A stretch of DNA of 64,000 nucleotides from G965197555 sp965197555. Its GTDB lineage: Bacteria; Chloroflexota; Dehalococcoidia; Lucifugimonadales; UBA3495. Of this stretch, positions 46,161 to 54,875 are shown piece after piece. The notes below the pieces were generated by a model. That model made no database searches and was not told the origin of the DNA. It was given only the letters and a program-made list of their open reading frames with translations. A program made the translations under genes and the position numbers. Within the stretch, counting starts at the first letter, position 1. Each line of letters begins with the position of its first letter. Location of the stretch: positions 3,720,001 through 3,784,000 of the forward strand of contig OZ240213.1 of assembly GCA_965197555.1 (NCBI GenBank), in the 5' to 3' direction.

Positions 46161-46867
46161 CCACCTGGATTCCTGTGAGGCGCAGCGCCATGCATCAAAA
46201 TCATCTGGCCCTCGGCGCATCCATGGTAGACCAAGACGGTTGGCAGCAACCTAAGAGCTATGGCTCCATCGATGGTGAGCTGCGGTCCCTAAGGGAGAGT
46301 GTTGGGCTGTGCGACGTTAGCCCAGCCGAAAAGTTGATATTGAAAGGCCGACACGTTGGGCAGGTGGTCTCTACGTCTTTTCCTGGCGCAGCCCCCCTGC
46401 ATACCGGTACAGCAACTACGGTGGTACTAACCGACAGGCCTGAGATAGGTGTGGTCCGCTTGGCGCGCTTGGCTGATGACGAGCTTATTGCTCTCACGGA
46501 TACCGGACTCTCCGGCGGTCTGGCCGATTACTTGGGAGGATCGCCCGATAATTGTTTCCATCTGGTGGACATGACCTCGGCGCTGGCCGGAGTGCGGCTT
46601 ATAGGGCCGTCAGCGCCGGAATTGCTGACAGACCTAGCCGAGTCCGATGCTTCCGATTTCGCTTTCCACGACCGGCAGTGCGTTCAGACCCGCGTGGCGG
46701 GGATTCACGGTCTCGTTCTGCGTTGGGATACCGCCGGGCTTCCCGGGTATGAAATCTATTTCTCCAGGGACTTCGGGGAGTACCTGTGGGACGTCCTGCT
46801 GGAGGCAGGTGAGGAGCTAGGCGGTATTCCAGTGGGCATTGAATCCTTGGCCCAGCTTCAAGTTTGA
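46157..46867 (+). CDS. mgdD: N-methylglutamate dehydrogenase subunit D (SoxG-like gamma subunit)
   Basis: A 236-residue SoxG-like protein with weak similarity to the GcvT fold: LRSLRESVGLCDVSPAEKLI near the N-terminus, HLVDMTSALAGVRLIGPSAP in the middle, and GYEIYFSRDFGEYLWDVLLE near the end. In heterotetrameric sarcosine oxidases gamma is structural and helps position the folate domain. Its ATGA start overlaps the mgdC stop. It precedes mgdA by 20 bases. Confidence 0.88.
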   Translation: MTTWIPVRRSAMHQNHLALGASMVDQDGWQQPKSYGSIDGELRSLRESVGLCDVSPAEKLILKGRHVGQVVSTSFPGAAPLHTGTATTVVLTDRPEIGVVRLARLADDELIALTDTGLSGGLADYLGGSPDNCFHLVDMTSALAGVRLIGPSAPELLTDLAESDASDFAFHDRQCVQTRVAGIHGLVLRWDTAGLPGYEIYFSRDFGEYLWDVLLEAGEELGGIPVGIESLAQLQV

Positions 46868-46887
46868 CCGCCGGAGAAAGGTAGCCT

Positions 46888-48105
46888 GTGTTTCAGCTCT
46901 TCCGGAAAAACAGAATGTGGCGCAAGCAGCCCCTCAAGGACCGTTATGAGGTGGTGATAATCGGTGGCGGGGTGCACGGTCTGTCCACCGCATACTACCT
47001 AGGAAAACAGGGCATCACCGACGTTGCCGTGCTGGATAAAGGTTATCTGGGGGGAGGCGCCAGCGCCCGTACTACGGCCATCATCAGAGCGAACTACTTG
47101 ACCCCTGAAGGGATACCTTTCTTTCAGGAGAGCGTCAAACTCTACGAAGGCTTGGCTAAAGAGCTGGACTTTAACCTATTGTTCAACCAGATGGGCCGCT
47201 TGGACCTGGGTCACACCGACTCCGCAGTCTACGGCCTAAGAATGCGCACCGAGTTCAACCGGATTCTTGGCGTGGACAGCAGGATGGTAGGTCCCAAAGA
47301 AATACAGCGGCTGGTGCCCGCCATGGACCTGCGTCAGGGTAAGCCTTTCCCGGTCATGGCGGCCCTGTACCATCCCCCCTGCGGGGTGATTCGGCACGAT
47401 GCCGTCGTCTGGGGCTTCGGCCGGGGCGCCGACCGTCTTGGCGCGGAGCTGCACCCTTTTACTGAAGTTACGGGAATCGATCGGAGCAACGGAGACGTTA
47501 CCGGTGTCCAGACCACCCAGGGATTTATCAAGGCCAACACTGTGGTCAATGCCACAGCGGGGTGGAGCTCTACCATTGCCAAAATGGTGGACCTGGAATT
47601 GCCCATTAGTACCCATCCGCTTCAAGCAATGGTAACCGAGCCCCTAAAGCCCTTCTTGGACAAGACGATATCCTCCGCTAACCTGCATGCCTACGTATAT
47701 CAGACCGACCGGGGTGAGGTGGTGATAGGTGGCGGCGTTGACCCCTTCCCCACCTACAGCCACCGTTCCAGCCTTCAGCCCATGGAGGAGCTAGCAACCC
47801 ACACGCTGGAAATGTTCCCTTGCTTGGCAAATGTTAACGTTCTGAGGCAGTGGGCCGGCCTGTGCGACATGACCCCCGACTATGCCCCCATCATGGGCAC
47901 AGTGGACGGCATAGGTGGACTCGTATTGAGCTGCGGTTGGGGAAGTTGGGGGTTCAAGGCTGCCCCCGTGGCTGGCAAGCGCATCGCCGAACTGATCGCC
48001 ACAGGTGAGACTCCGGAGCGGATAAGACCTTTCGCGCTTTCCAGATTCAAGGAAGGCCGTTTGGTGAACGAACGAGCGGCAGCCCCTGCCGCGGCTATTC
48101 ACTAG
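46888..48105 (+). CDS. mgdA: N-methylglutamate dehydrogenase subunit A (SoxB-like beta subunit)
   Basis: A 405-residue DAO-type flavoprotein. GGGVHG at 26-31 binds FAD, and GVIRHDAVVWGFGRGAD contains His170 at the place where SoxB proteins attach FMN covalently. GGGVDPFPTYSHRSSLQP and GWGSWGFKAAPVAGKRIAEL match sarcosine oxidase beta. It starts with GTG after GGAGAAAGG. It closes the pathway operon, an order (mgsABC, gmaS, mgdBCD, mgdA) that places the beta subunit last. A true sarcosine oxidase is the alternative, made less likely by mgs and gmaS. Confidence 0.92.
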   Translation: MFQLFRKNRMWRKQPLKDRYEVVIIGGGVHGLSTAYYLGKQGITDVAVLDKGYLGGGASARTTAIIRANYLTPEGIPFFQESVKLYEGLAKELDFNLLFNQMGRLDLGHTDSAVYGLRMRTEFNRILGVDSRMVGPKEIQRLVPAMDLRQGKPFPVMAALYHPPCGVIRHDAVVWGFGRGADRLGAELHPFTEVTGIDRSNGDVTGVQTTQGFIKANTVVNATAGWSSTIAKMVDLELPISTHPLQAMVTEPLKPFLDKTISSANLHAYVYQTDRGEVVIGGGVDPFPTYSHRSSLQPMEELATHTLEMFPCLANVNVLRQWAGLCDMTPDYAPIMGTVDGIGGLVLSCGWGSWGFKAAPVAGKRIAELIATGETPERIRPFALSRFKEGRLVNERAAAPAAAIH

Positions 48106-48124
48106 CTCGCCTAAATAAAGCAAC

Positions 48125-48148
48125 CTGGGTCACTCCGAGGTGACCTAG
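48125..48148. terminator. Hairpin between convergent genes
   Basis: GGTCAC at 48128-48133 pairs with GTGACC at 48140-48145, extended by three outer pairs including one G-T, around a six-base loop. It sits between the stop codons of mgdA and the MetX-like gene. There is no strong T-run, so termination is only suggested. Confidence 0.35.
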
Positions 48149-48155
48149 CTTGGCG

Positions 48156-49169
48156 TCAGGCCGCCAAAAGCTCTCTTAAAGCACTGTTCACAAACCCGGA
48201 ATCCTCGGCGTTGAATCCCGGGCCTCCAGCCAAGTGCCCCCATATGGACTCGATGGGACGGAACTCGGCATCGGGCATATGCCGGACTTCGATCTCGCTG
48301 TCCTCCGGCGGGAAATACAGGTCTGTCCTGCACGGCATTACTATCGCTTTAGCTTTGATAGCAGCCAACGCTTTCGGGAAGTCGCCCCCATATATGGGAT
48401 TGGCGCTGAGGTCAGCGTTCTGCCAGGTCCAAATCATTGCCAACAGGTTGTTGGCATCGCTGCCTATCCTACGGCCTTCCCAAAACTCCACCAGGTAGTC
48501 TTCCAGAGAGGAGTAGCCAGTCTTCAAGTACACCTCCTCCCGGTAAAAAGCCTGGGAGACCGCCCATCCGGCGTAAACTCGCCCCATGGCCCGCAAACCC
48601 TTGATCGGTGGCTGTTGATACGTTCCCCCCTGCCAGGCGTCGTCCGCGGTTAACGCGGCTTTGACGCCTTCGAGGAATACAAAGTTGTGGTGGGAAGTCC
48701 GAGCCGAGCCGCAGCATGGCAAGATTCGTTCCACCATGTCCGGAAACAGGCATCCCCATTGGAAAGTCTGCTGGGCGCCCATGGACCAACCGGTCACCAG
48801 AGCAATTCTCTCGATTCCGAACATCTCGGTTACTAGCCGGTGCTGACACATCACATTGTCATATACAGTCACTCCGGGGAAGCTGGCTTTGTCGTAGGGG
48901 GGAGGGTGGTTGCTCGGGGATGACGAGAGGCCATTACCAAACATGTTGGGAACTATGATGAAGTATTTGCTGGGATCCAAGGCTTGGTCCTCTCCGATCA
49001 TGCCCTCGTTGGCAGTATGTTGTCCTCCAAAAAAAGTAGGAAAGACAATTACATTGTCCTTAGCGCTGTTTAGCGATCCATAGGTCTGATACGCCAACTT
49101 GGCATCACGAAGGGTAGCCCCAGACCGGAGCACTACGTCACCCAAATGGAATATCTCGTAGTCTGGCAT
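48156..49169 (-). CDS. Alpha/beta hydrolase of the homoserine O-acetyltransferase (MetX) fold
   Basis: A 337-residue alpha/beta hydrolase. The nucleophile elbow is VTGWSMGAQQ (Ser129), the acid is probably in CRTDLYFPPEDSE, and the base is in IWGHLAGGPG. LAYQTYGSLN, TANEGMIGED and the FGNGLSSSPS loop match MetX-like proteins. Real homoserine acetyltransferases have further substrate-binding residues that I cannot confirm, so a general acyltransferase or hydrolase role is equally possible. GAGGGAGAG precedes the ATG. Confidence 0.85.
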   Translation of the reverse strand: MPDYEIFHLGDVVLRSGATLRDAKLAYQTYGSLNSAKDNVIVFPTFFGGQHTANEGMIGEDQALDPSKYFIIVPNMFGNGLSSSPSNHPPPYDKASFPGVTVYDNVMCQHRLVTEMFGIERIALVTGWSMGAQQTFQWGCLFPDMVERILPCCGSARTSHHNFVFLEGVKAALTADDAWQGGTYQQPPIKGLRAMGRVYAGWAVSQAFYREEVYLKTGYSSLEDYLVEFWEGRRIGSDANNLLAMIWTWQNADLSANPIYGGDFPKALAAIKAKAIVMPCRTDLYFPPEDSEIEVRHMPDAEFRPIESIWGHLAGGPGFNAEDSGFVNSALRELLAA

Positions 49170-49508
49170 ATCCGACTCTCCCTCTCTAATAATTCCCCAT
49201 GGTATTGGACCGGTCCCAACGGGGCGAACATACCATACACCAACATCACGGAAGACGGAACCTCTGCGCTGAGAATCCTTCGACAGAGCAGCCCGGTCCC
49301 ACTGTTACCGGGCTTAGAGGCGCATGTTTGCGGGCCAATGCCGCCTCGGCACACCATAGCCCTAGGTGAGAGAGCCGTCGGGAGCACTGGGTTGCGCAAG
49401 GGATTGCAGCCGGGCCAGCGGCTTGAGGGACCAGCTAAACCCACAGTTACTTTTGACACAACGGGAAAATCGGGCTTTAATGAGCCCATCCCCGATTCGA
49501 GGTGATTC
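49170..49508. other. Intergenic region between divergent genes
   Basis: These 339 bases lie between the MetX-like gene and the alcohol dehydrogenase. Open frames on both strands have no domain character. A promoter for the dehydrogenase is present at 49453-49481. No riboswitch fold that I can name was found. Confidence 0.5.
49453..49481 (+). promoter_or_regulatory. Sigma70-type promoter of the alcohol dehydrogenase gene
   Basis: TTGACA at 49453-49458, a 17-base spacer and TTTAAT at 49476-49481. The predicted start of transcription is about 20 bases before the ATG at 49509, which has GAGGTGA as ribosome site. Confidence 0.65.
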
Positions 49509-50594
49509 ATGAAAGCTGCAGTGTTACGTGAGGTTGACCGGCCCCTGGAAGTGGAAGAAGTGGAGGTGGACCGTTTGAACCCGAGAGAAGTCCTGATCCG
49601 CACCGGGGCTTCAGGAGTCTGTCATAGCGACCTTCACTTTGTTGAAGGCAAATACACCATCGACATGCCAGCGGTCTTGGGCCACGAAGCCTCGGGCACC
49701 ATCGAAGCTGTTGGCGAACAGGTTACGTATGTAAGGCCAGGTGATCGGGTGATAACCTGCCTTTCAGTATTTTGCGGCCACTGCGACCGCTGCCTCAGCG
49801 GCCGCCCCGCCCTGTGCCGACGCCCTGACGTTGACCGGGCAGCCAGCGAACCCTCCAGACTAAGACAAGGCGACACCCGTATTACGCAGATGGCCCAGTT
49901 GGGCTCCTACGCCGAGCAAATGCTGGTTCACGAGCATGCTGTCGTCAAGGTGGACGACGACATCCCCTTCGAGCAATTGGCATTGATCGGATGCGGCGTG
50001 ACCACAGGTTTGGGGGCGGTACTCAATACAGCGAAGGTTGAACCCGGCAGCACCGTTGCTGTGGTCGGCTGCGGTGGCGTGGGCCTCAATTGCATCCAGG
50101 GGGCGGCCTTGGCTGGAGCGCTGAGGATCATCGCCATCGATGCTGTGGAGACGAAGCTCACCATGGCCCGAGAGTTGGGCGCTACCGACGTGATAGACGC
50201 TTCGGGTGGAGCGGTGGTGCAAAAGGTCAGAGACCTCACCGATGGTGGTGTGGACTACTCCTTCGAGGCCATCGGGACCAAGGAAACGGCCGAGCAATGT
50301 TTCGAGATGTTGGCCGCCGGTAGTACCGCGACGATCATCGGCATGATACCCGAGGGTACCAAAATCGAGCTAGACGGCGGAACGTTTCTTCGCCGGGAGC
50401 GCAAAATTCAGGGCTCCAGCATGGGCTCCAACCGTTTTCGTATCGACATGCCCCGCTATATCGAATTTTACCGCCAGGGCAGGCTCAAATTGGACCAGTT
50501 GGTCTCCCAAAGGCTCAAGTTGGAGCAACTCAACGATGCCTTCGACGACATGAAAGAAGGTCAGGTCGCGCGGAGCGTCATCACCTTTGGGTAA
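49509..50594 (+). CDS. Zinc-dependent alcohol dehydrogenase (class III-like)
   Basis: A 361-residue zinc MDR enzyme. Catalytic zinc ligands are Cys38 (GVCHSD), His59 and Glu60 (LGHEA); structural ligands are Cys89, Cys92, Cys95 and Cys103. The NAD-binding block is AVVGCGGVGLNCIQGAALAG, and RKIQGSSMGSNRF resembles class III and NDMA-dependent dehydrogenases. These act on primary alcohols or on thiol-adducts of formaldehyde. It lies just beyond the N-methylglutamate operon, so a formaldehyde-adduct substrate is tempting but unproven. It has its own promoter. Confidence 0.9.
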   Translation: MKAAVLREVDRPLEVEEVEVDRLNPREVLIRTGASGVCHSDLHFVEGKYTIDMPAVLGHEASGTIEAVGEQVTYVRPGDRVITCLSVFCGHCDRCLSGRPALCRRPDVDRAASEPSRLRQGDTRITQMAQLGSYAEQMLVHEHAVVKVDDDIPFEQLALIGCGVTTGLGAVLNTAKVEPGSTVAVVGCGGVGLNCIQGAALAGALRIIAIDAVETKLTMARELGATDVIDASGGAVVQKVRDLTDGGVDYSFEAIGTKETAEQCFEMLAAGSTATIIGMIPEGTKIELDGGTFLRRERKIQGSSMGSNRFRIDMPRYIEFYRQGRLKLDQLVSQRLKLEQLNDAFDDMKEGQVARSVITFG

Positions 50595-50652
50595 GGGCTT
50601 CAGGTGGTGACGAATACGTTCTTATAAATGTGGGTCGATTACCCAATGTGTG

Positions 50653-50730
50653 CTTCGACAAGCTCAGCACGAACGGAGTGCAGATGCAAATAGTTCGCCG
50701 TGAGCCTGTCCTGAGGATGTCGAAGGGCCG
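50653..50730. repeat. REP-like repeat pair
   Basis: CTTCGACAAGCTCAGCACGA at 50653-50672 (continuing ACGG) is followed at 50693-50730 by a copy in the opposite orientation that includes GTGAGCCTGTCCTGAGGATG and then TCGAAGGGCCG. They match the repeats at 5447-5655. The pair could fold as a hairpin in the 161-base gap between convergent genes. Confidence 0.75.
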
Positions 50731-50755
50731 TCGACCCCGGTATTGAGATAGTTCT

Positions 50756-51529
50756 TTAATTGACCCACTCGGGCTTGCGTTTCTGTAAAAAGGCTGAGAT
50801 ACCCTCTTGGGCGTCCTCAGCCAGTAGATTTTCAACCATAACCCGCTCCGCCATTTTGTAGGCCCCGGAGCGGTCCATTTCCAGTTGCTTGTAAAAGGCT
50901 GGCTTGCCGATGGCCAGCGTCTGGGAGCTGGCTCCACTGATCTGATGGGCCAGGGCCATCACCCTGTCCTGCAACTCCTCCAATGGTACTACCCGGTTGA
51001 TCAATCCGTACTCCACAGCCTCCCTCGCCGGTATTGGAGTACCGGTCAGCAGCATTTCCATAGCCTTCTTGGGAGCGACGGCCCGGGACACAGCGACGCC
51101 GGGCGTGGTGCAAAATAGGCCGATCTGCACGCCGGGGGTGGCGAAGGAAGCGTCTTCGGAGGCTACGGCCAGGTCACAAGTGGCCACCAGTTGGCAGCCA
51201 GCCGCAGTGGCCAACCCGTGTATCTGGGCAATCACCGGTTTCGGCAACAGCCGAATGGCTTCCATGACTTCGGTGCAAGCAGCGAATATGCTAGAGTAGC
51301 TCTCTTCATCCCCATCGACCAACTCGTTAAGGTCGTGCCCGGAGCTAAACACTGGACCCTGGGAACGTAGGACTACCACTCTAATCGTGGGATCTTCCTT
51401 GATCCTTTTCAAGAGATCGGTTAGTGTCTCCAGGAGCTGGCTGGACAGAGCGTTGCGCCGACTCGGATTGTTGAGGGTAAGGACAGCTATACTGTCCACC
51501 ACTTCGAAAAGCACTAAGTCATCGGCCAT
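50756..51529 (-). CDS. Enoyl-CoA hydratase/isomerase family protein
   Basis: A 257-residue crotonase-fold protein. FSSGHDLNELVDG supplies the first oxyanion-hole strand. HGLATAAGCQLVATCDLAVASEDASF is trimmed in practice to its core AAGCQLVATCDLAVA, the second oxyanion strand and helix. LTGTPIPAREAVEYGLINRV completes the fold. The Glu pair of classical hydratases is not obvious, so a hydratase, isomerase or hydrolase activity is open (ECHDC3-like). GGGAG precedes the ATG. Confidence 0.9.
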   Translation of the reverse strand: MADDLVLFEVVDSIAVLTLNNPSRRNALSSQLLETLTDLLKRIKEDPTIRVVVLRSQGPVFSSGHDLNELVDGDEESYSSIFAACTEVMEAIRLLPKPVIAQIHGLATAAGCQLVATCDLAVASEDASFATPGVQIGLFCTTPGVAVSRAVAPKKAMEMLLTGTPIPAREAVEYGLINRVVPLEELQDRVMALAHQISGASSQTLAIGKPAFYKQLEMDRSGAYKMAERVMVENLLAEDAQEGISAFLQKRKPEWVN

Positions 51530-51730
51530 TTAATAGCTCCCTGATCCTACGAAATCTGCGTTCACCTGCCCCTGCCGAAGGGGAGTGTAACATTAGGATA
51601 AGAAACCCCTCCAGTCAGCTTCGGGGTAGTGTCATGCCCTCTTAGATAAGCCAGGCCTGAGCCTAACGAAGGGCTCCATACCAGGCAGGATTAATGCGGA
51701 GTGCAATTGTCCTGGGGGCTGCCTTCAGGG

Positions 51731-52621
51731 TCAATCCGGCCTGGCTTCCTTAAACCGCCTGATGGCGTCAATATGCCCGTCCACCGTGGTGATTCCACCC
51801 CGCCTAGTCTCCAGACATAGATAGCTGGCTCCCAACTCCTCCCAGTCTTTGACTTCCTCTAACCAGTCCTCAGGATGTTTGTTGGCTAGGTACAGCCTGC
51901 CCTCCAGACCAAGGTCACCTGGATCTCGGCCCGCGTCGATACAGTAAGCTTTCACTTTATCCACTACGTTGTGGCCTTCAGCGTCGGGCCGGAAATTAGG
52001 ACACCAACCATCGGCAAGACGGGCTATTCTACGGAGGACTACTTCCGGAGGAGTGGAGCCTGAGGCGCTGCCCGCTCCGAGCCAAATCGGGATGGGCCTC
52101 TGGACCGGCAAAGGATTCAAGCCAGCGTGGCTGATGTGGTGCCATTTTCCGTGGAAGTCCACCACTTCATGGGTCCACATGGCCCGGAGGACCTCTATCT
52201 GTTCCTCGTACCGTGCGCCTCTGTTGCGATAGTTCTCCCCCAACGCCTCATACTCCACCGGATTCCAACCCACACCTACACCCAAACGTAGGCGACCATT
52301 GCTCAGGACATCCAGCTCGGCGGCTTGCTTGGCGACCAATGCGGTCTGCCGCTGGGGAAGAATCAAGATTCCGGTGACCAAGCCGACCCGCTCTGTAAGC
52401 GCCGCGATGTAAGCCAGAAGGGTTAGCTGCTCGTGGACCACTGACTGGTGATTGTAGAACTGATAAGAGCGGTGTTGGTGGTGACTGGGGTCTGCCCCGA
52501 GCACATGGTCTGCGGCGTAGATATAAGAGAAGCCCATTTCCTCGGCAGCCTGGGCAAATTCCCGGACAGCCCCGGGATCAGAACCTATCTCTGTTTGAGG
52601 AAATATAACCCCTATCTGCAC
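51731..52621 (-). CDS. LLM class flavin/F420-dependent oxidoreductase
   Basis: A 296-residue luciferase-like barrel. MGFSYIYAADHVLGADPS, LVTGILILPQRQTALVAKQA and LDVLSNGRLRLGVGVGWNPV are close to F420-dependent members of the family (GWNPVEYEALG). PIPIWLGAGS forms the late strand. It starts with GTG. Likely a monooxygenase or dehydrogenase on an unknown organic substrate. It lies 60 bases downstream of the aldo/keto reductase on the same strand. Confidence 0.9.
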   Translation of the reverse strand: MQIGVIFPQTEIGSDPGAVREFAQAAEEMGFSYIYAADHVLGADPSHHQHRSYQFYNHQSVVHEQLTLLAYIAALTERVGLVTGILILPQRQTALVAKQAAELDVLSNGRLRLGVGVGWNPVEYEALGENYRNRGARYEEQIEVLRAMWTHEVVDFHGKWHHISHAGLNPLPVQRPIPIWLGAGSASGSTPPEVVLRRIARLADGWCPNFRPDAEGHNVVDKVKAYCIDAGRDPGDLGLEGRLYLANKHPEDWLEEVKDWEELGASYLCLETRRGGITTVDGHIDAIRRFKEARPD

Positions 52622-52681
52622 AGTGGCACCCTTACGTCACCGGTTAAACAGACTCCGGGAAGGTCCCTGTCACCGCCTAGG

Positions 52682-53707
52682 TTAATACCGCCTCCGATAC
52701 TCATCCCCACAATCGCCGATGAGCGTGAACAGGTCCTGGGCTTTGGCCTGCACCGAAGCGATCCGCTCAAAGTCGTCTGCCTCCAGGTTGAATTCAAACA
52801 CCCTGGCGTTGTCTTCTAGGTGATCGCTTTCCCCCAGCCGGACACCCACGATGACGCCTGCCACTGCGCTACGCTCAAGGACGTAGCGGGCAGCTACATT
52901 GGCGATACTGACTCCATATTTTTCGGCGATGGCATTCAATTGGCCAAGCATCTCTTGGAACAACTGCCAACTTCCCCAGGCATCTACCATCTGTTTATAT
53001 TTCATTAGGCTGGCTGTATTCAGCGCAGCCCGCGATGGCTCGGGTTGGCCGAGGTACTTTTCTGACAACAAGCCGCCGCAGATGGTCCCGTAGGCCAGTA
53101 GCTGTACCTCATGTTCCTGGCAGAACGCGGTCATCTCGACCTCGGGCCGGGTGTCAATTACGGAGAATTGTACCTGGTTAGACACCACCCTGATGCCTTC
53201 ATCAGCAATCATCCTCATGCGGCGGGTGTCGAAGTTGGTCAACGCCAAGTGCCTGATCTTGCCTGAGTCCCTAAGGTTGGAAAGGTGGACCAGGGCGTCG
53301 AAGTAATTGGTGTCTTGGTAATCCCACCAGTGGAACTGCAGCAAGTCCAGAGTCTCAACGTCCATTCGCCGCAGCGACCTGTCCACGTTCTGCTCGACCA
53401 ACGTCCGCGTCATCGTGGCAGGCCTGGGCACCCATTTCGTAAAGGCCTGCATGTCCCGAGATGACTCGCCACCCACCTCGGCCCCCATTCTACGCCTGAA
53501 CTCCCCTATAAAATCCTCTGCGGGGCCATAGTGGTCGGCCAGGTCCCAGGTGTTGAATCCGGCGTTATGGTGCGCGAGCATGCTAGCCATGGCCCGCTCA
53601 GGGTCAATATATCCATGGGCGCCTGATACCTGCCACATACCGTTCAATACTCGGCAAATGCTCAGGTCAGACGTAAACTGATGGCGGCTCGATGCGGGGA
53701 AGTCCAT
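52682..53707 (-). CDS. Aldo/keto reductase family protein
   Basis: A 341-residue AKR. NTWDLADHYGPAEDFIGEF carries the catalytic Asp and Tyr, and LDLLQFHWWDYQD the active-site His region. IRHLALTNFDTRRM and VVSNQVQFSVID match the barrel strands, and AVAGVIVGVRLGESDHLEDN the NADPH-binding C-terminal part. The catalytic Lys could not be placed with confidence. It may form an operon with the flanking luciferase-like genes (51731-52621 and 53751-54764). Confidence 0.88.
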   Translation of the reverse strand: MDFPASSRHQFTSDLSICRVLNGMWQVSGAHGYIDPERAMASMLAHHNAGFNTWDLADHYGPAEDFIGEFRRRMGAEVGGESSRDMQAFTKWVPRPATMTRTLVEQNVDRSLRRMDVETLDLLQFHWWDYQDTNYFDALVHLSNLRDSGKIRHLALTNFDTRRMRMIADEGIRVVSNQVQFSVIDTRPEVEMTAFCQEHEVQLLAYGTICGGLLSEKYLGQPEPSRAALNTASLMKYKQMVDAWGSWQLFQEMLGQLNAIAEKYGVSIANVAARYVLERSAVAGVIVGVRLGESDHLEDNARVFEFNLEADDFERIASVQAKAQDLFTLIGDCGDEYRRRY

Positions 53708-53750
53708 TACCTATCACCGATTGCAGATGACGACTTGGGACGACGCAATA

Positions 53751-54764
53751 TCAAAGCGCATGGACACCGGGCACCACCTCTTTGCCCACCAGCTCTATGT
53801 GCTCTAGAACGTCCCGTTGAGGCATATCAGGATAAAACAGCCGTAAAGCGATTTCGGTGAAACCCAATTCCTGGTACCGGGCGATTTGCTCTATGCATTC
53901 CTGGGGACTGCCTACGATGAAAGTGTCATCCATCAGCCCTTCAAGGTCGCCCATAACTTTCCTGGTCAACTCCTCGTCAGAGCCCTGAAGTCCGTGGGTA
54001 GCATATTCCTGATATTTCCGTTGGAACCCCCGGCGTGATTTATCCAAGGCCTCCTCCCGGCTGGCAGCGCAGAAGAACTCGCGCACTAGGACCATCTCGC
54101 TGGGTATCGAATGCCCATGTTGTTCCAAAGTCTCATGGTACATGTCTATCTGCCGGCGAATTGTGTTATAGGGTTGGGCTGGACCGATGAACAGAATGTG
54201 TCCCTCCCGACCGATCCTCTTTATCGCCGGGTCGCTCATGCCCGCCAGCCAGATGGGAGGGTGGGGCTTTTGGAAGGGACGTGCGGTGGGCCGAGCGTTG
54301 GTGACGTGGAAGTAGCGGCCGTGGTGGGTCACCTCATCTTCGGTCCAAAGCCTTTGCATTAACGCCAAGGCTTCAGTAGACCTGGCGCCTCGCTGGGACA
54401 TGCGAGTGCCGAAGGCCTCGCATTCTTCGGGCCGGTAACCCAGCCCTAGCCCCAGAATAAACCGGCCCTCGCAGATGTGGTCCAGCGTCGCCACCTGCTC
54501 GGCCACATCCACCGGGTTAAGTAAAGGCAGCAAAAGCACCGAGGTAGCCAGCTTCATGTCACCCGGCTCGGCCGCCAAGCGGGCTAACACCGGGAAAGGC
54601 TGAAAATGCTGGAATGGGTCAATCAGGTAGTGGTGAGCCCAACAGTAGGTATCGAACCCGGCATCTCTAGCGGACCGGAATTGTTCCAGATGTCCCCGCC
54701 ACTGGTCTTGAAGGTCGAGGGTATCCCGGATTACTACTTGTCCCACCTGATAGCCCACTTTCAT
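53751..54764 (-). CDS. LLM class flavin-dependent oxidoreductase
   Basis: A 337-residue luciferase-like enzyme. DAGFDTYCWAHHYLIDPFQH, LATSVLLLPLLNPVDVAEQV, LDHICEGRFILGLGLGYRPE and HPPIWLAGMSDPAIKR are typical strands. The ATG at 54764 is chosen because AGAGAGG lies seven bases upstream; an open frame extends to 54803 without a ribosome site. Cofactor and substrate unknown. It is upstream of the aldo/keto reductase by 43 bases and likely cotranscribed. Confidence 0.9.
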   Translation of the reverse strand: MKVGYQVGQVVIRDTLDLQDQWRGHLEQFRSARDAGFDTYCWAHHYLIDPFQHFQPFPVLARLAAEPGDMKLATSVLLLPLLNPVDVAEQVATLDHICEGRFILGLGLGYRPEECEAFGTRMSQRGARSTEALALMQRLWTEDEVTHHGRYFHVTNARPTARPFQKPHPPIWLAGMSDPAIKRIGREGHILFIGPAQPYNTIRRQIDMYHETLEQHGHSIPSEMVLVREFFCAASREEALDKSRRGFQRKYQEYATHGLQGSDEELTRKVMGDLEGLMDDTFIVGSPQECIEQIARYQELGFTEIALRLFYPDMPQRDVLEHIELVGKEVVPGVHAL

Positions 54765-54875
54765 CGAAGAGCCTCTCTGCTGGTATAAATCCGGGGACAC
54801 CATAAACAGTACATACCAATTTGCCCGGTGCGTTACCCCCAGTGGCTTAAGCGCTCAACCATCACCTGACCGGCG

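Noticed and set aside
42816..48105. Heterotetrameric sarcosine oxidase
   Set aside because: The subunits are homologous, but direct linkage to mgsABC and gmaS, and no glyA or purU-type genes, favours N-methylglutamate dehydrogenase.
49170..49508. Riboswitch upstream of the MetX-like gene (SAM or cobalamin type)
   Set aside because: Several short inverted repeats are present, but none of the conserved core sequences of these riboswitches could be recognised on either strand.
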